This document shows positions 7,669 to 17,522 of a stretch of DNA of 64,000 nt, in pieces. Every line of letters starts with the position of its first letter. The stretch's first letter is position 1. The DNA comes from an uncultured Clostridia bacterium (lineage in GTDB: Bacteria; Bacillota; Clostridia; Oscillospirales; Acutalibacteraceae), in assembly GCA_947623175.1 (NCBI GenBank), contig CANQGK010000001.1, positions 143,431 to 207,430 on the forward strand, read 5' to 3'. The position numbers and the translations under genes are program-made. The notes under the pieces are model-generated. The model was not told where the DNA came from, did no database searches, and saw nothing but the letters and a program-made list of their open reading frames with translations.

Positions 7669-10600
7669 ATGCATTCTAAAAAACTCAAACTATTTTCCAA
7701 ATCAATATTGGCGTTTGTTCTGTGTTTGACTATTTTGTTCACGTCGATTCCGCCTATGCTTGCAAATGCGGCGAGCGGCGAATGGACGGGCGGACAGGTA
7801 GAGAAAGGCTACCGTTTAAAGGTTACATATTCCGAATCGTCGCAAAATGCGAAAACAAATACCTCTGTAGTTACCGCTACCCTATATTTGGTCCAGGACA
7901 AAACCTACAGCTTATATATCGGAACCAGAACCGCTACTATTACGATCAACGGCTCCAAAAAGACAATTTCCGATATACCCGCGATACGAAACGACGGCAA
8001 CGTTACAACCAAGTTGGGCTCCGCTTCCGCTACCGTCACGCATGCTTCGGACGGTTCAAAATCGATATCCATCGCCGCGACGTTTGACATGAAGGCGACG
8101 CTGTCGGGCACCTATTACGGAACGATGTCGACCTCCAAAACGGTATCTTTGACCAAATTGGACAGAACCGCGCCTACCGTATCCTTAAAATTCAACAGCG
8201 CCACGTCGAACAGTCTTAAATTTACCGCGACAGCCAATACAACCTGCGACACCTGGCAATATTCCACCAACAACGGCTCGTCCTGGGTTTCGTTCGGCTC
8301 GACTGGCACGTCAAACGCTTTTACCATAAGCAATCTTACCGGCGGAAAAGCCTATTCGGTAGTCGTAAGGGCGAGAAAGACCTCGAACAACGTTACTTCC
8401 GCGAAAAGTGCGGCAGTATCGGCGACGACAAAGCCGAGCCCTCCCGGAGGCTTAGCCGTAAGCGGCATTACGCAGAACTCGGCTTTACTTTCTTGGAAAT
8501 CGGTCACCGGAGCCAAATCGTACAAAGCTTACCTTAACGGCGCCTTGAAATCAAGCGGAATAACCGCGACAAATTATACCTTTTCGGGGCTTACCGCCAA
8601 TACGAGCTATAAATTCGGCGTCTGTGCGACGGGAACAAGCGGAGACAGCTCCGTTACTTCGACCGGAAATTATATCACTTTGCCGAACGTTCCCGCCGAC
8701 TTAGAGGTCACGGATCAGACCGACAGCGGCGTATCGCTTTCCTGGTCGCAGGACAACGGCGGCAATGCCGCGGAAACGACTTTTAATATTTACCGTGACG
8801 GGGTTTTGGTGGGCACAAGCACTACTGACAGCTACACCGATACCTCGTACGAAAATACCGACAGCAGCTATACCGTTTCCGCCGCAACGTCGGCGGGCGA
8901 ATCGGCAAAATCGGATTCGGTTTCGGTTACTCATATTGAGATCACGGTTAATTTAAGCGCGGTCAACAACTCGACCTACGCCGTGATCACTCCGTCGTTT
9001 GAGGGCGGCACAAACCGTGAAATCGATTATAATTCGCTCAAATGGGATTACGGCGAGCAAACCGTAGATTATTTTGAAGAAAACGGATATACCTTTACAA
9101 ACAGCTTCGCCGTATTGCAAAACGGCACATATACCGTTTATGCGAGCGACACGAGCGGCAACAGCGCCGTCGGCACGATAGTGATCGAAGGTATTTATAC
9201 CGTTTCAACGCGGGGCGCGTTTGTCGAAACCTTTACCGATTTATCGGTAGATTCCGTCGGTATTCCGGTTTCCTTTGAGCGTACCTACAATTCGATGGAC
9301 AATACCGATAACATTTTCGGCAAAGGTTGGTCGCTCAATTATGCGAAGTCCACCCGCCTTTTCGAGGACGGAAGCGTAAGGCTCGTATATCTCCCCGACG
9401 GCACGATAAATTATTTTGAAGTATCGGATAATACCTACAAAGGCATCCAAACGCAAAATACGCTCGTCGCGGACGGCAATAAGCTTATACTCACCGCCAA
9501 GGACAATACGAAATATACCTATGAAAACGATTATCTTACCCGTATCGAGGACTCAAACGGCAACACTTTGGCGATAAGGCTTAACTCCTCGCATCTGCCC
9601 TCTCGGATAATCGACAGCGTAGGACGCGTTTATACCATTTCTTATTACAATGACAAAATCACGGGAATAACCGATCCTGCGGGGCGTATTTTCTCATACG
9701 TTTACGATAACGAGGGCAATCTTACGGAGCACCGCCGTTCGGACGAAACGGTCGTAAATAAGTATATTTACGAGGACGGCTTATTGACAAAAATCACCGA
9801 CGCCTTTAACAATACCGTTTGCGAAATGTCATATAACAAGCAAAGACAGGTCGTTAATATGACCGACGCCGACGGCAGCAGCACCTATTATCTGCATAAA
9901 ATCACCTCGAACGGTGAAATCGTTATCTATGAGTCGGAGAGCGAAATTGAGCTTGACACCGAAGACGTCCTTAACAATCCTCCGAGCAATACCTATAACC
10001 CCTACGACCAAACGGTGATCGATTCGGACGGTAATTGTTATTCGTACAATTCGGACGGTACGATCGACGGCATCAATATCGAAAATACCGTCAATATTTC
10101 GGGCGATTACGAAAAAGTCTTATATTCCTACGATTCGAACGGTAACGTAACGCATATCCTAACCACCGATAAAGCCGATAAAGTGCTTGAGGACGACAGC
10201 TTCACTTACACCTATTTTGAAAATTCGGGCAATATTTCTTCGTCGGTCGAGGTATTGATAACATATACCTACGACGAGGACGGAGAGCTTACCGAAACCG
10301 ATACCGAAACGATTACCTCGACTTACGACGCCGCCGGAAATCTCCTTTCCGAAAGAACCGTGCATAAGGACGAGGACAAAACGGCGACCTATACTTACAA
10401 TGCCAAAGGCATGCTCCTTACGCAGTCGGCGGACGACGTTGTCACCGAGTACACCTATAATTCCTACGGTTTTGTAACCAATATAAAAACCACGGAAAAG
10501 GGCGAAACTACCGAACAAGTCTACGGTTACAATATAATCGGTCAGGTACTTTCGCAAACGGAAAACGGCTTAACCACAACCAATATTTACGATTTGTACG

Positions 10601-12975
10601 GCAACGTAATACGGCAGACTTTGACCGACGGAAAGGTTACCCGCGTAAGTCGTGTTGTTTATGACAATAACAATCGGGTTATCCAAAAAATAGATAATTC
10701 CCAATACGACGAATACGACGATGACCTCTATGCCGATATGAACGGTATTTCTTCCGATAACGTTTATCTTAACGAAAACGTCGGAGAAAGATATACCTAC
10801 GACGACAAAGGCAACGTCTTGACCTATATCAACGTCGCCGACAACAAAACCGTAAATACCTACGACAGCGAAAACCGGCTGGTAAAAAGCGTTACTTACG
10901 AAAATGCAAGTACGGCTTCAAATAGTCTTACGACGCGGTACGTTTACGATTCCGAGGGAAATTTGGTACAAACCGTTTATCCGCATCAATATAATGCCGA
11001 AAACGATAATTTGGATTTATCAAATAATGTAAACGAATATACCGACACCACCATCGGCGAGAGAGTCACTTATGACGAAAAGGGCAACGTTTTGACATAT
11101 ATCGACTCCTTCGGTATCAAAACGGTAAATACCTACGACGGAAACGACAACCTCGTTAAATCCGTTTCGGGCGATGAAGTGACGCGTTACGTATACAACG
11201 GCGGAGATAATTTATTGCAGGTAATTTACCCCGATGAATATAATCCCGATGACGATAATCTGAACTTGACCGCCGAAACGCCGGTAGATACTTATGCGAA
11301 CCAAAACGTAGGCGATCGTTATACTTACGACGATGACGGAAATATTTTAACCTATACAAATCGCTTCGGTGAAGTCACAACCAACGCATACAATTCCGAC
11401 GGCAATTTAACCTCTACGACGAGATTTGACGGTACGGTATTTACCTATGACAAAGACGGCAGAGTAAGTAAAGAAACCTACTCAAACGGCTTAACGAGAG
11501 ATTTTACTTATTCCACGAATCAAACCGTAATTAAAGCTTCCAACGGCGTTAATATTACCTACAACCTGAACGCTTTCGGCGAGGTTGCGGAGTATAAATT
11601 GCAAAACGGTGAGAATAACAAAAATTATTCCTACATCTACGACGCAAACGGAAATATTACCTCGATATCTTTAAACGGCAGCCTGCAGCAGACCTTTACC
11701 TACAATTCGTCGAACGAGCTTATCCGCGTAGACGATGCGACGGTCAATAAGTCGATAACCTATGCTTACGATTATGTGGGAAATATAACCTCTGTTAAGA
11801 CCTACACCTACACGACCGGAACATTAGGCACGGCGCTCACTACGCAGAATTACACCTATAACAGTCAAAACCAAAGAACCGATCTAAGCTACGACGCATA
11901 CGGTAATATGACGGCGTTAAACGGGTATACGTTCGGTTGGACTAACAGAAGATTGACTTCCGCCGAAAGTGCGGATAACAACATTTCCTACACATACAAC
12001 CACAGCGGAATTCGTACAAGCAAAACGATCAACGGAACGACTATCACCTACAAGATCGACGAGAACAACAACGTTATCGAGCAGACCGACGGCACGAACA
12101 CGCTAAAGTTTGTCTACGACGGCGCCAATTCCCCGATTTATTTTACTTATAATGATACGACGTATTATTACGAGAAGAATATGCAGGGCGATATCGTCGC
12201 CATACTTGACACGGACGGCAATGTCGTAGTAGAATATACTTATGACAGCTGGGGCAAGCAAGTAAGCATAACCGGCGCTTTGGCGGATACAATAGGTCAA
12301 ATAAATCCCTTGCGCTACCGCGGTTATTACTACGATACCGAAACCGAATTGTACTACCTGCAAAGCAGATACTATTCGCCAGATCTTATGAGATTTATCT
12401 CGCAGGATGATCCGGCATTATCCAATGCACAAGGTGAGCCTTTAGGTAGTAATCTATATATCTACTGCTTGAATAATCCTGTTATGAACGTAGATCCTTC
12501 AGGATATTGGGTATTTACTTTTGGAGTTTCAATTGGTGGAGCAATAATCTTAGGATTGAATCTGTTTGCAACATTGCTAATCGATTCTACCGGAGATTTT
12601 GGATTGTTTATTGGCGTTACATTATTATATGGTGTTGTTCAAAAAGGTCTTTCTTATTCATTTGGATTTTATTGGAAATTTAAAAATATTGATAGTTATC
12701 TAAATTCAGTAACAAATTCACTAAATGTAGGTTATGGTTTTGGCGGTTCTTTGGTTTATCATTATTATAAATATCCATCATCAAAGAAACGTCGAGTAGG
12801 AATCCAACTTTCCTATGGCACAAAAGGTGTTTCGTGGGAAACTGCAGCATTTGACGGAGGTGCATATATACCATTAAAAGAATACCTTACCGCAATATTT
12901 AAAAAAGCGGGGAAAAATGTCTTAGCAATAAAAAAAATTGTTAAGAATTTGCGTTTTAAATTTTACTTTAGATAG
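7669..12975 (+). CDS. RHS/YD-repeat polymorphic toxin (wall-associated type)
   Basis: 1768 aa. Order: signal peptide (1-35); a domain resembling phage DUF859 structural proteins (about 38-165, ATVTHASDGSKS); three fibronectin-III-like domains (about 168-425); a DUF6531-like RHS entry region (GIPVSFERTYNSMD, GKGWSLNY); long YD repeats (about 580-1560, many YTYD/YDxxGN, including a repeated ~70-aa block); the RHS core end (RYYSPDLMRFISQDDP, CLNNPV); and a tip from about 1604. The tip is much more AT-rich, has one or two hydrophobic segments (AIILGLNLFATLLI) and a basic end, and matches no toxin I know. RHS cores form a shell around the tip, which is then released. A putative immunity gene starts 10 bp downstream. 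Codons 1121-1604 are repeated almost exactly at 13595-15045. Confidence 0.88.
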   Translation: MHSKKLKLFSKSILAFVLCLTILFTSIPPMLANAASGEWTGGQVEKGYRLKVTYSESSQNAKTNTSVVTATLYLVQDKTYSLYIGTRTATITINGSKKTISDIPAIRNDGNVTTKLGSASATVTHASDGSKSISIAATFDMKATLSGTYYGTMSTSKTVSLTKLDRTAPTVSLKFNSATSNSLKFTATANTTCDTWQYSTNNGSSWVSFGSTGTSNAFTISNLTGGKAYSVVVRARKTSNNVTSAKSAAVSATTKPSPPGGLAVSGITQNSALLSWKSVTGAKSYKAYLNGALKSSGITATNYTFSGLTANTSYKFGVCATGTSGDSSVTSTGNYITLPNVPADLEVTDQTDSGVSLSWSQDNGGNAAETTFNIYRDGVLVGTSTTDSYTDTSYENTDSSYTVSAATSAGESAKSDSVSVTHIEITVNLSAVNNSTYAVITPSFEGGTNREIDYNSLKWDYGEQTVDYFEENGYTFTNSFAVLQNGTYTVYASDTSGNSAVGTIVIEGIYTVSTRGAFVETFTDLSVDSVGIPVSFERTYNSMDNTDNIFGKGWSLNYAKSTRLFEDGSVRLVYLPDGTINYFEVSDNTYKGIQTQNTLVADGNKLILTAKDNTKYTYENDYLTRIEDSNGNTLAIRLNSSHLPSRIIDSVGRVYTISYYNDKITGITDPAGRIFSYVYDNEGNLTEHRRSDETVVNKYIYEDGLLTKITDAFNNTVCEMSYNKQRQVVNMTDADGSSTYYLHKITSNGEIVIYESESEIELDTEDVLNNPPSNTYNPYDQTVIDSDGNCYSYNSDGTIDGINIENTVNISGDYEKVLYSYDSNGNVTHILTTDKADKVLEDDSFTYTYFENSGNISSSVEVLITYTYDEDGELTETDTETITSTYDAAGNLLSERTVHKDEDKTATYTYNAKGMLLTQSADDVVTEYTYNSYGFVTNIKTTEKGETTEQVYGYNIIGQVLSQTENGLTTTNIYDLYGNVIRQTLTDGKVTRVSRVVYDNNNRVIQKIDNSQYDEYDDDLYADMNGISSDNVYLNENVGERYTYDDKGNVLTYINVADNKTVNTYDSENRLVKSVTYENASTASNSLTTRYVYDSEGNLVQTVYPHQYNAENDNLDLSNNVNEYTDTTIGERVTYDEKGNVLTYIDSFGIKTVNTYDGNDNLVKSVSGDEVTRYVYNGGDNLLQVIYPDEYNPDDDNLNLTAETPVDTYANQNVGDRYTYDDDGNILTYTNRFGEVTTNAYNSDGNLTSTTRFDGTVFTYDKDGRVSKETYSNGLTRDFTYSTNQTVIKASNGVNITYNLNAFGEVAEYKLQNGENNKNYSYIYDANGNITSISLNGSLQQTFTYNSSNELIRVDDATVNKSITYAYDYVGNITSVKTYTYTTGTLGTALTTQNYTYNSQNQRTDLSYDAYGNMTALNGYTFGWTNRRLTSAESADNNISYTYNHSGIRTSKTINGTTITYKIDENNNVIEQTDGTNTLKFVYDGANSPIYFTYNDTTYYYEKNMQGDIVAILDTDGNVVVEYTYDSWGKQVSITGALADTIGQINPLRYRGYYYDTETELYYLQSRYYSPDLMRFISQDDPALSNAQGEPLGSNLYIYCLNNPVMNVDPSGYWVFTFGVSIGGAIILGLNLFATLLIDSTGDFGLFIGVTLLYGVVQKGLSYSFGFYWKFKNIDSYLNSVTNSLNVGYGFGGSLVYHYYKYPSSKKRRVGIQLSYGTKGVSWETAAFDGGAYIPLKEYLTAIFKKAGKNVLAIKKIVKNLRFKFYFR

Positions 12976-12985
12976 GATGAATCTT

Positions 12986-13405
12986 ATGAGAAAAAAAATA
13001 ATTATTATTTTAATTCCCTTGATAATACTAGGATTATTAATTCTATCTATTGTTGCATTTTATTCTGTACCGTTTGTTAAAGCAAATTCTTTGCTTGTAA
13101 GTGCAAATAAATCCGAAACAATTAATGTTTTTGACGATGACGATAGTTTTATTTCACAAGATAATTACAATAAATTGCGTATTATCGGCAGAGAGATTTA
13201 CGAAGATGAGTATGTTCGACTTAAAACTTCCAAAAAATACGATTTTATCAATTGGAAAAATGTTGATTTAATTTGCTCTGTGAATACAACCGTTGTTTCG
13301 TTTGATAAAAATGTTGTTTCTGATTCATACACAAAAGAATTGATAATCTCATTTTCTTTTATTAAGGGCAAATGGATAGTATCTAACGTTGATATAATTG
13401 ATTAG
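12986..13405 (+). CDS. Putative immunity protein for the first RHS tip
   Basis: ATG 12986 is preferred (MRKKIIII) because AGGA lies 8 bp before it; 139 aa. One N-terminal membrane helix (IIILIPLIILGLLILSIVAFY) is followed by a ~105-aa acidic outward domain. Position directly behind the tip (10-bp gap), small size and AT-richness are the usual marks of an immunity gene, and a membrane-anchored immunity would suit a toxin tip with hydrophobic segments. There is no sequence-family evidence. Its stop codon overlaps a sequence like the MITE end seen at 58082. Confidence 0.5.
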   Translation: MRKKIIIILIPLIILGLLILSIVAFYSVPFVKANSLLVSANKSETINVFDDDDSFISQDNYNKLRIIGREIYEDEYVRLKTSKKYDFINWKNVDLICSVNTTVVSFDKNVVSDSYTKELIISFSFIKGKWIVSNVDIID

Positions 13406-13428
13406 TCAATGCAATCCGGTACAATGTG
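13405..13428 (+). repeat. MITE-end-like sequence
   Basis: GTCAATGCAATC-CGGTACAATGTG, preceded by TA, matches the terminal inverted repeat of the element at 58082-58352 except for a few bases and one gap. No partner end is visible before 13571, so this is a solo or decayed end. Confidence 0.5.
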
Positions 13429-13543
13429 TTTTACATTCCTTACGCCGGCGAAAAATATACAAGGTTTGGCTGTGGCACTATTTCTAAACGTAAGTGTAGT
13501 TACAATATCGTTTAATTACATTAAGCAAAGGTAAAGCATACGC

Positions 13544-13568
13544 GCGGGGGAAGCTCCCCTTCCCCCGC
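13544..13568. repeat. Perfect GC-rich hairpin at the RHS duplication edge
   Basis: GCGGGGGAAG / CTTCCCCCGC, 10-bp arms with a 5-nt loop, in otherwise AT-rich DNA, 27 bp before the repeated RHS sequence begins. There is no U run after it. Confidence 0.65.
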
Positions 13569-13570
13569 AA

Positions 13571-15640
13571 TTGCAAGCCGGGCGGTACGGCAACGTAAAC
13601 GAATATACCGACACCACCATCGGCGAGAGAGTCACCTATGACGAAAAGGGCAACGTTTTGACCTATATCGACTCCTTCGGTATCAAAACGGTAAATACCT
13701 ACGACGGAAACGAAAACCTCGTTAAATCCGTTTTGGGCGATGAAGTGACACGTTACGTATATAACGGCGGAGATAATTTGTTGCAGGTAATTTATCCCGA
13801 TGAATATAATCCAGATGACGATAATCTGGATTTAACCGCCGAAACGCCGGTAGATACTTACGCTAACCAAAACGTAGGCGATCGTTATACTTACGACGAT
13901 GACGGAAATATTTTAACCTATACAAACAGGTTCGGTGAGGTCACAACCAACGCATACAATTCCGACGGCAGTTTGACCTCTACGACGAGATTTGACGGTA
14001 CGGTATTTACCTATGACAAGGACGGAAGAGTAAGTAAAGAAACCTACTCAAACGGCTTAACGAGAGATTTTACTTATTCCACGAATCAAACCGTAATTAA
14101 AGCTTCCAACGGCGTTAATATTACCTACAACCTGAACGCCTTCGGCGAGGTTGCGGAGTATAAATTGCAAAACGGTGAGAATAACAAAAATTATTCCTAC
14201 ACCTACGACGCAAACGGAAATATTACCTCTATATCTCTTAACGGCAGCCTGCAGCAGACCTTTACCTACAATTCGTCAAACGAGCTTGTACGTGTGGATG
14301 ATGCGACGCTCAATAAGTCGATAACCTATGCTTACGATTATGTGGGAAATATAACCTCCGTTAAGACCTACACCTACACGACCGGAACATTAGGCACGGC
14401 GCTCTCAACGCAGAATTACACCTATAACAGCCAAAACCAAAGAACCGATCTAAGCTACGACGCATACGGTAATATGGTAGCGTTAAACGGTTATACGTTA
14501 GGTTGGACGAACAGGAGATTGACTTCTGCCGAAAGTGACGGAAACAAGATTTCCTACACCTACAACCACAGCGGAATCCGTACAAGCAAAACGGTCAACA
14601 GCGTAACCGTCACCTACAAGATAGACGAGAACAACAACGTTATCGAGCAGACCGACGGCACGAACACGCTAAAGTTTGTCTACGACGGCGCCAATTCCCC
14701 GATTTATTTTACTTATAATGATACGACGTATTATTACGAGAAGAATATGCAGGGCGATATCGTCGCCATACTTGACACGGACGGCAATGTCGTAGTAGAA
14801 TATACTTATGACAGCTGGGGCAAGCAAGTAAGCGTAACCGGCGAACTTGCAAACACAATAGGTCAAATCAACCCGCTTCGCTACCGCGGATATTACTACG
14901 ATACCGAAACCGAATTGTACTACCTGCAAAGCAGATATTATTCGCCAGATCTTATGAGATTTATCTCGCAGGATGATCCAGCATTATCTAATGCACAAGG
15001 TGAGCCTATTGGCAGTAACCTGTATGTGTATTGCCTGAATAATCCGGTAATCAGCTCTGACTCTACCGGCAAAAGTGTAACACTTACTATCATGGGAATC
15101 ACTTTTACAATAAAGGGTATTATTGCTTTAGTCGGCTTTATTACAGCATCAATATTAGCAATATCATATGTCACAAGCCCTCAGTTCCGACAAAATTGGA
15201 ATCAAATGTGTATAGGTGCTGTTGATGCTTTGAGCCGAGGTGTGAGCAGTTCAATACAGTTGGCTTCTTCACAAGCAAAGACTATTGCAAAGAAAATAGG
15301 TGATAGTTTTGCAAAAACGAAAACGCGTCCCAAATATCGTAAAAGCCATGAAGTGCATCATCTGGTTGCAAAAGCTGCACCGAATGCATCGTACGCTGCA
15401 AAGATATTGCGATCGGTTCTTCCAAAGGGGGTTGAGGATTCTGCAAATAAGCTTCTTATTAAGACTGGTCTTCATCACAGAATTCATACAAATCTTTACT
15501 ATGGATGGGCTAACAGTGTAGTAATAAGTGCTTATAATTCTGCAAAAGGTAATAAAGCGAAACAAAAAACAAATGTATATGCAGCTCTAACAGCAATTAA
15601 AGCATTTGTAAAATTTTTAGACAATATTTCTCCATATTAA
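13571..15640 (+). CDS. Orphan RHS 3' cassette with AHH-type nuclease tip
   Basis: The open frame begins at TTG 13571 with no ribosome site and no signal peptide; the first real similarity starts at 13595. From there 484 codons repeat the core of the upstream RHS gene. After CLNNPV (near residue 490) the tip differs: a hydrophobic stretch (IMGITFTIKGIIALVGFITA), a linker, then EVHHLVAKAAPNASYAAK, NKLLIKTGLHH and RIHTNLYYGWAN. This matches the AHH family of HNH/EndoVII-fold nucleases, with the HH pair near residue 597. Known RHS systems keep silent tip-plus-immunity cassettes that can replace the expressed tip by recombination in the shared core; that fits here. Expression in place is doubtful. 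Confidence 0.8.
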   Translation: MQAGRYGNVNEYTDTTIGERVTYDEKGNVLTYIDSFGIKTVNTYDGNENLVKSVLGDEVTRYVYNGGDNLLQVIYPDEYNPDDDNLDLTAETPVDTYANQNVGDRYTYDDDGNILTYTNRFGEVTTNAYNSDGSLTSTTRFDGTVFTYDKDGRVSKETYSNGLTRDFTYSTNQTVIKASNGVNITYNLNAFGEVAEYKLQNGENNKNYSYTYDANGNITSISLNGSLQQTFTYNSSNELVRVDDATLNKSITYAYDYVGNITSVKTYTYTTGTLGTALSTQNYTYNSQNQRTDLSYDAYGNMVALNGYTLGWTNRRLTSAESDGNKISYTYNHSGIRTSKTVNSVTVTYKIDENNNVIEQTDGTNTLKFVYDGANSPIYFTYNDTTYYYEKNMQGDIVAILDTDGNVVVEYTYDSWGKQVSVTGELANTIGQINPLRYRGYYYDTETELYYLQSRYYSPDLMRFISQDDPALSNAQGEPIGSNLYVYCLNNPVISSDSTGKSVTLTIMGITFTIKGIIALVGFITASILAISYVTSPQFRQNWNQMCIGAVDALSRGVSSSIQLASSQAKTIAKKIGDSFAKTKTRPKYRKSHEVHHLVAKAAPNASYAAKILRSVLPKGVEDSANKLLIKTGLHHRIHTNLYYGWANSVVISAYNSAKGNKAKQKTNVYAALTAIKAFVKFLDNISPY
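13595..15045 (+). repeat. Duplicated RHS core segment (copy of 11029-12479)
   Basis: Both copies are 1451 bp, with no net insertion or deletion, and differ only by scattered substitutions. The match starts abruptly at GTAAACGAATATACC and ends at GAATAATCC, just before the two unrelated tips. Confidence 0.88.
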
Positions 15641-15653
15641 GAAGGTGAAATTA

Positions 15654-16421
15654 TTGAATAATGATTTTGATTTTGTAAACGATTTAAAAGATTTCAAAAA
15701 GCGTATAAATTCTTCGAAAAACAAAGCCATGTGCGAAAAATTCCGTTTGGAATGTCGGCGCTTTGAAAAAATCGCGGAAGAATATGAAAATGCGGAATTA
15801 TACCTATGCGATCAATTTCAAAATAGGGTTGTCAAAGAAACATATAGTATAAACGGCAGAGAACTTCACAGAGGATACTATTCTCCCAGCCCTGTTTTTG
15901 ACGTTGTAATAGGAAATTGTAACCGTGGGAAATTGTTAAAAAGGTTAACCAAAAAAAGCAACGTTGCATTTAATTACGGATTTGATGAATCGGACAGGTT
16001 GATTGTCGTTAAAAACTTTTTTGATGAGAGTATCACAGCAACAGAATTCATTATTTACAATAACAACATTGCTACCGGAATTACTTTTTCCTCCGATCAC
16101 TTAATAACAAATTTATGTGAAGAAATATACGAAAACAGGAAGCTTAAATTTCTTTCCCAAGCCGACTTTTTTCCGGAAAACCATTCAATTTTTAATTTAC
16201 ATCAAGAAAGCTACACATATGATGTATCGGGTATTAAAACTGCGGATATTTATATGTATGATCCCCAATTTCCCCTGCTCCAACATCAACAATATCACTT
16301 TAAGCATGACGCCGACGGTTATTTATCCGAATACACCGTAACAAGCTTTGACGGTGAAACTCCCCAAAAAAGTGTTTGGGATAATCACATATTTAATGTC
16401 GATATAAAACGAAAAGTATAA
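15654..16421 (+). CDS. Putative immunity protein for the AHH tip
   Basis: The gene starts at GTG 15645 or, more likely, TTG 15654, since AAGGTG at 15643 then gives good spacing (255 aa). It begins 4-13 bp after the orphan RHS stop. The product is soluble: a charged helical first part (KRINSSKNKAMCEKFRLECRRF), then beta-rich sequence with YD-like phrases (YTYDVSGIKTADIYMYD, HDADGYLSEYT). No catalytic motif is visible. Its place makes immunity to the nuclease the simplest idea; the family is unknown to me. Known AHH immunities vary widely. Confidence 0.5.
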   Translation: MNNDFDFVNDLKDFKKRINSSKNKAMCEKFRLECRRFEKIAEEYENAELYLCDQFQNRVVKETYSINGRELHRGYYSPSPVFDVVIGNCNRGKLLKRLTKKSNVAFNYGFDESDRLIVVKNFFDESITATEFIIYNNNIATGITFSSDHLITNLCEEIYENRKLKFLSQADFFPENHSIFNLHQESYTYDVSGIKTADIYMYDPQFPLLQHQQYHFKHDADGYLSEYTVTSFDGETPQKSVWDNHIFNVDIKRKV

Positions 16422-16437
16422 GGAATAAACGGAATTG

Positions 16438-17481
16438 ATGAAAAAAACATTGATATATTTTTTAATTTCAACTATCTTGATAAGTTTAGTCGGCTGCCAA
16501 AAAAAGAACCAAAAGGAGTCGTTTGATATTGAAGAAAATTACGGGAAAATAAATTATAATAACATATATGAGTTTCCCCACTCGAGATTTTGGGTTAACG
16601 ACGGAGCCGTTTATTACGCTAAAAGCGGGCTTAATAATGATACTTTTTATTTTACCGATAAAGACGGAAAGCATAAAATTATTTCCGACCTTAAATTCAA
16701 CGCAATCAATAAAACAAACGGTAAAATCAGCGATATTCAAGCTTACGGCGACGACGTTTATTTGGTATTTACAGCTGACGATGATACCGTCGGTTTTTAT
16801 CGTTACTCCAAAGGCGAAAAAGGCTTTAAACAAATTTTCAGTACGAATGAAAACGTTAACGATTGGGCTGTTGTCAATAATTCATTGATATATTCAACTT
16901 TTTTATCGGATAAAGGTATTGAGGTTAATTCACTTTGGATTTATAATATTGCCGCCCGAAAAAACGAAAAAATAGACGCCGAAACCACCGCTTTCGGAAT
17001 AGTTGATAATGACGTTTTTTATGTTAAAAAAGGAACCGATCAAAAAAATTTGCTGTATAAATACAATATAAAAGGATCTGCTTGCGATTTTTTATATTCA
17101 TTTAATCACAACAGTGAAATCTACAATGATTATAATTTTACCGAAAAGTATTTAACCTTTTTTGAAAACGGTTTGAAGGTTTTAAACTTAAAAAACGGGC
17201 TTGTTAATACTTATCAACTTCCGGGCTATGCAAAATTCATGTCATGCTATACGGATTATGCTTTTATATGTTTGGAAAGAGGAATATACAGAATCAATCT
17301 GAACACCGGTGAATCAGAAAAGCTTTTCGACGGCTTCGACGAATGTAATTTAATCAATGCCGTAAGCGATGAATGCGCTGTAATCGTATGCTATGAAAAT
17401 TTCGATTCTTTGCTTACTTCTTCGGTAAAAACCTATTCGGTAAATTCCGACGGTTCCGTCAAGGAATTGTTTACTATCTGA
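16438..17481 (+). CDS. Lipoprotein with beta-propeller-like repeats (DUF5050-like)
   Basis: ATG 16438 follows the TTG used by the track; 347 aa. Lipobox SLVGCQ near residue 20. The chain contains repeated phrases of the form 'xxVYYAKSG..TFYFTDKDGK', 'DVYLVFTADDDTVGFYRYS', 'NDVFYVKKGTDQKNLLYKYN', 'YAFICLERGIYRINLNTGE', the 4-strand rhythm of DUF5050 or related propellers. It would sit outside the membrane. It begins 16 bp after the preceding gene and may be part of the immunity cluster or an ordinary surface protein. Confidence 0.65.
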   Translation: MKKTLIYFLISTILISLVGCQKKNQKESFDIEENYGKINYNNIYEFPHSRFWVNDGAVYYAKSGLNNDTFYFTDKDGKHKIISDLKFNAINKTNGKISDIQAYGDDVYLVFTADDDTVGFYRYSKGEKGFKQIFSTNENVNDWAVVNNSLIYSTFLSDKGIEVNSLWIYNIAARKNEKIDAETTAFGIVDNDVFYVKKGTDQKNLLYKYNIKGSACDFLYSFNHNSEIYNDYNFTEKYLTFFENGLKVLNLKNGLVNTYQLPGYAKFMSCYTDYAFICLERGIYRINLNTGESEKLFDGFDECNLINAVSDECAVIVCYENFDSLLTSSVKTYSVNSDGSVKELFTI

Positions 17482-17522
17482 CGTCAGCGTATCAGCCTAT
17501 AACTTTATAAGGAAGGTAAACT

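Noticed and set aside
13571-15640. Second RHS frame as an independent expressed toxin gene
   Set aside because: No ribosome site, signal peptide or RHS N-terminal part; better explained as an orphan cassette.
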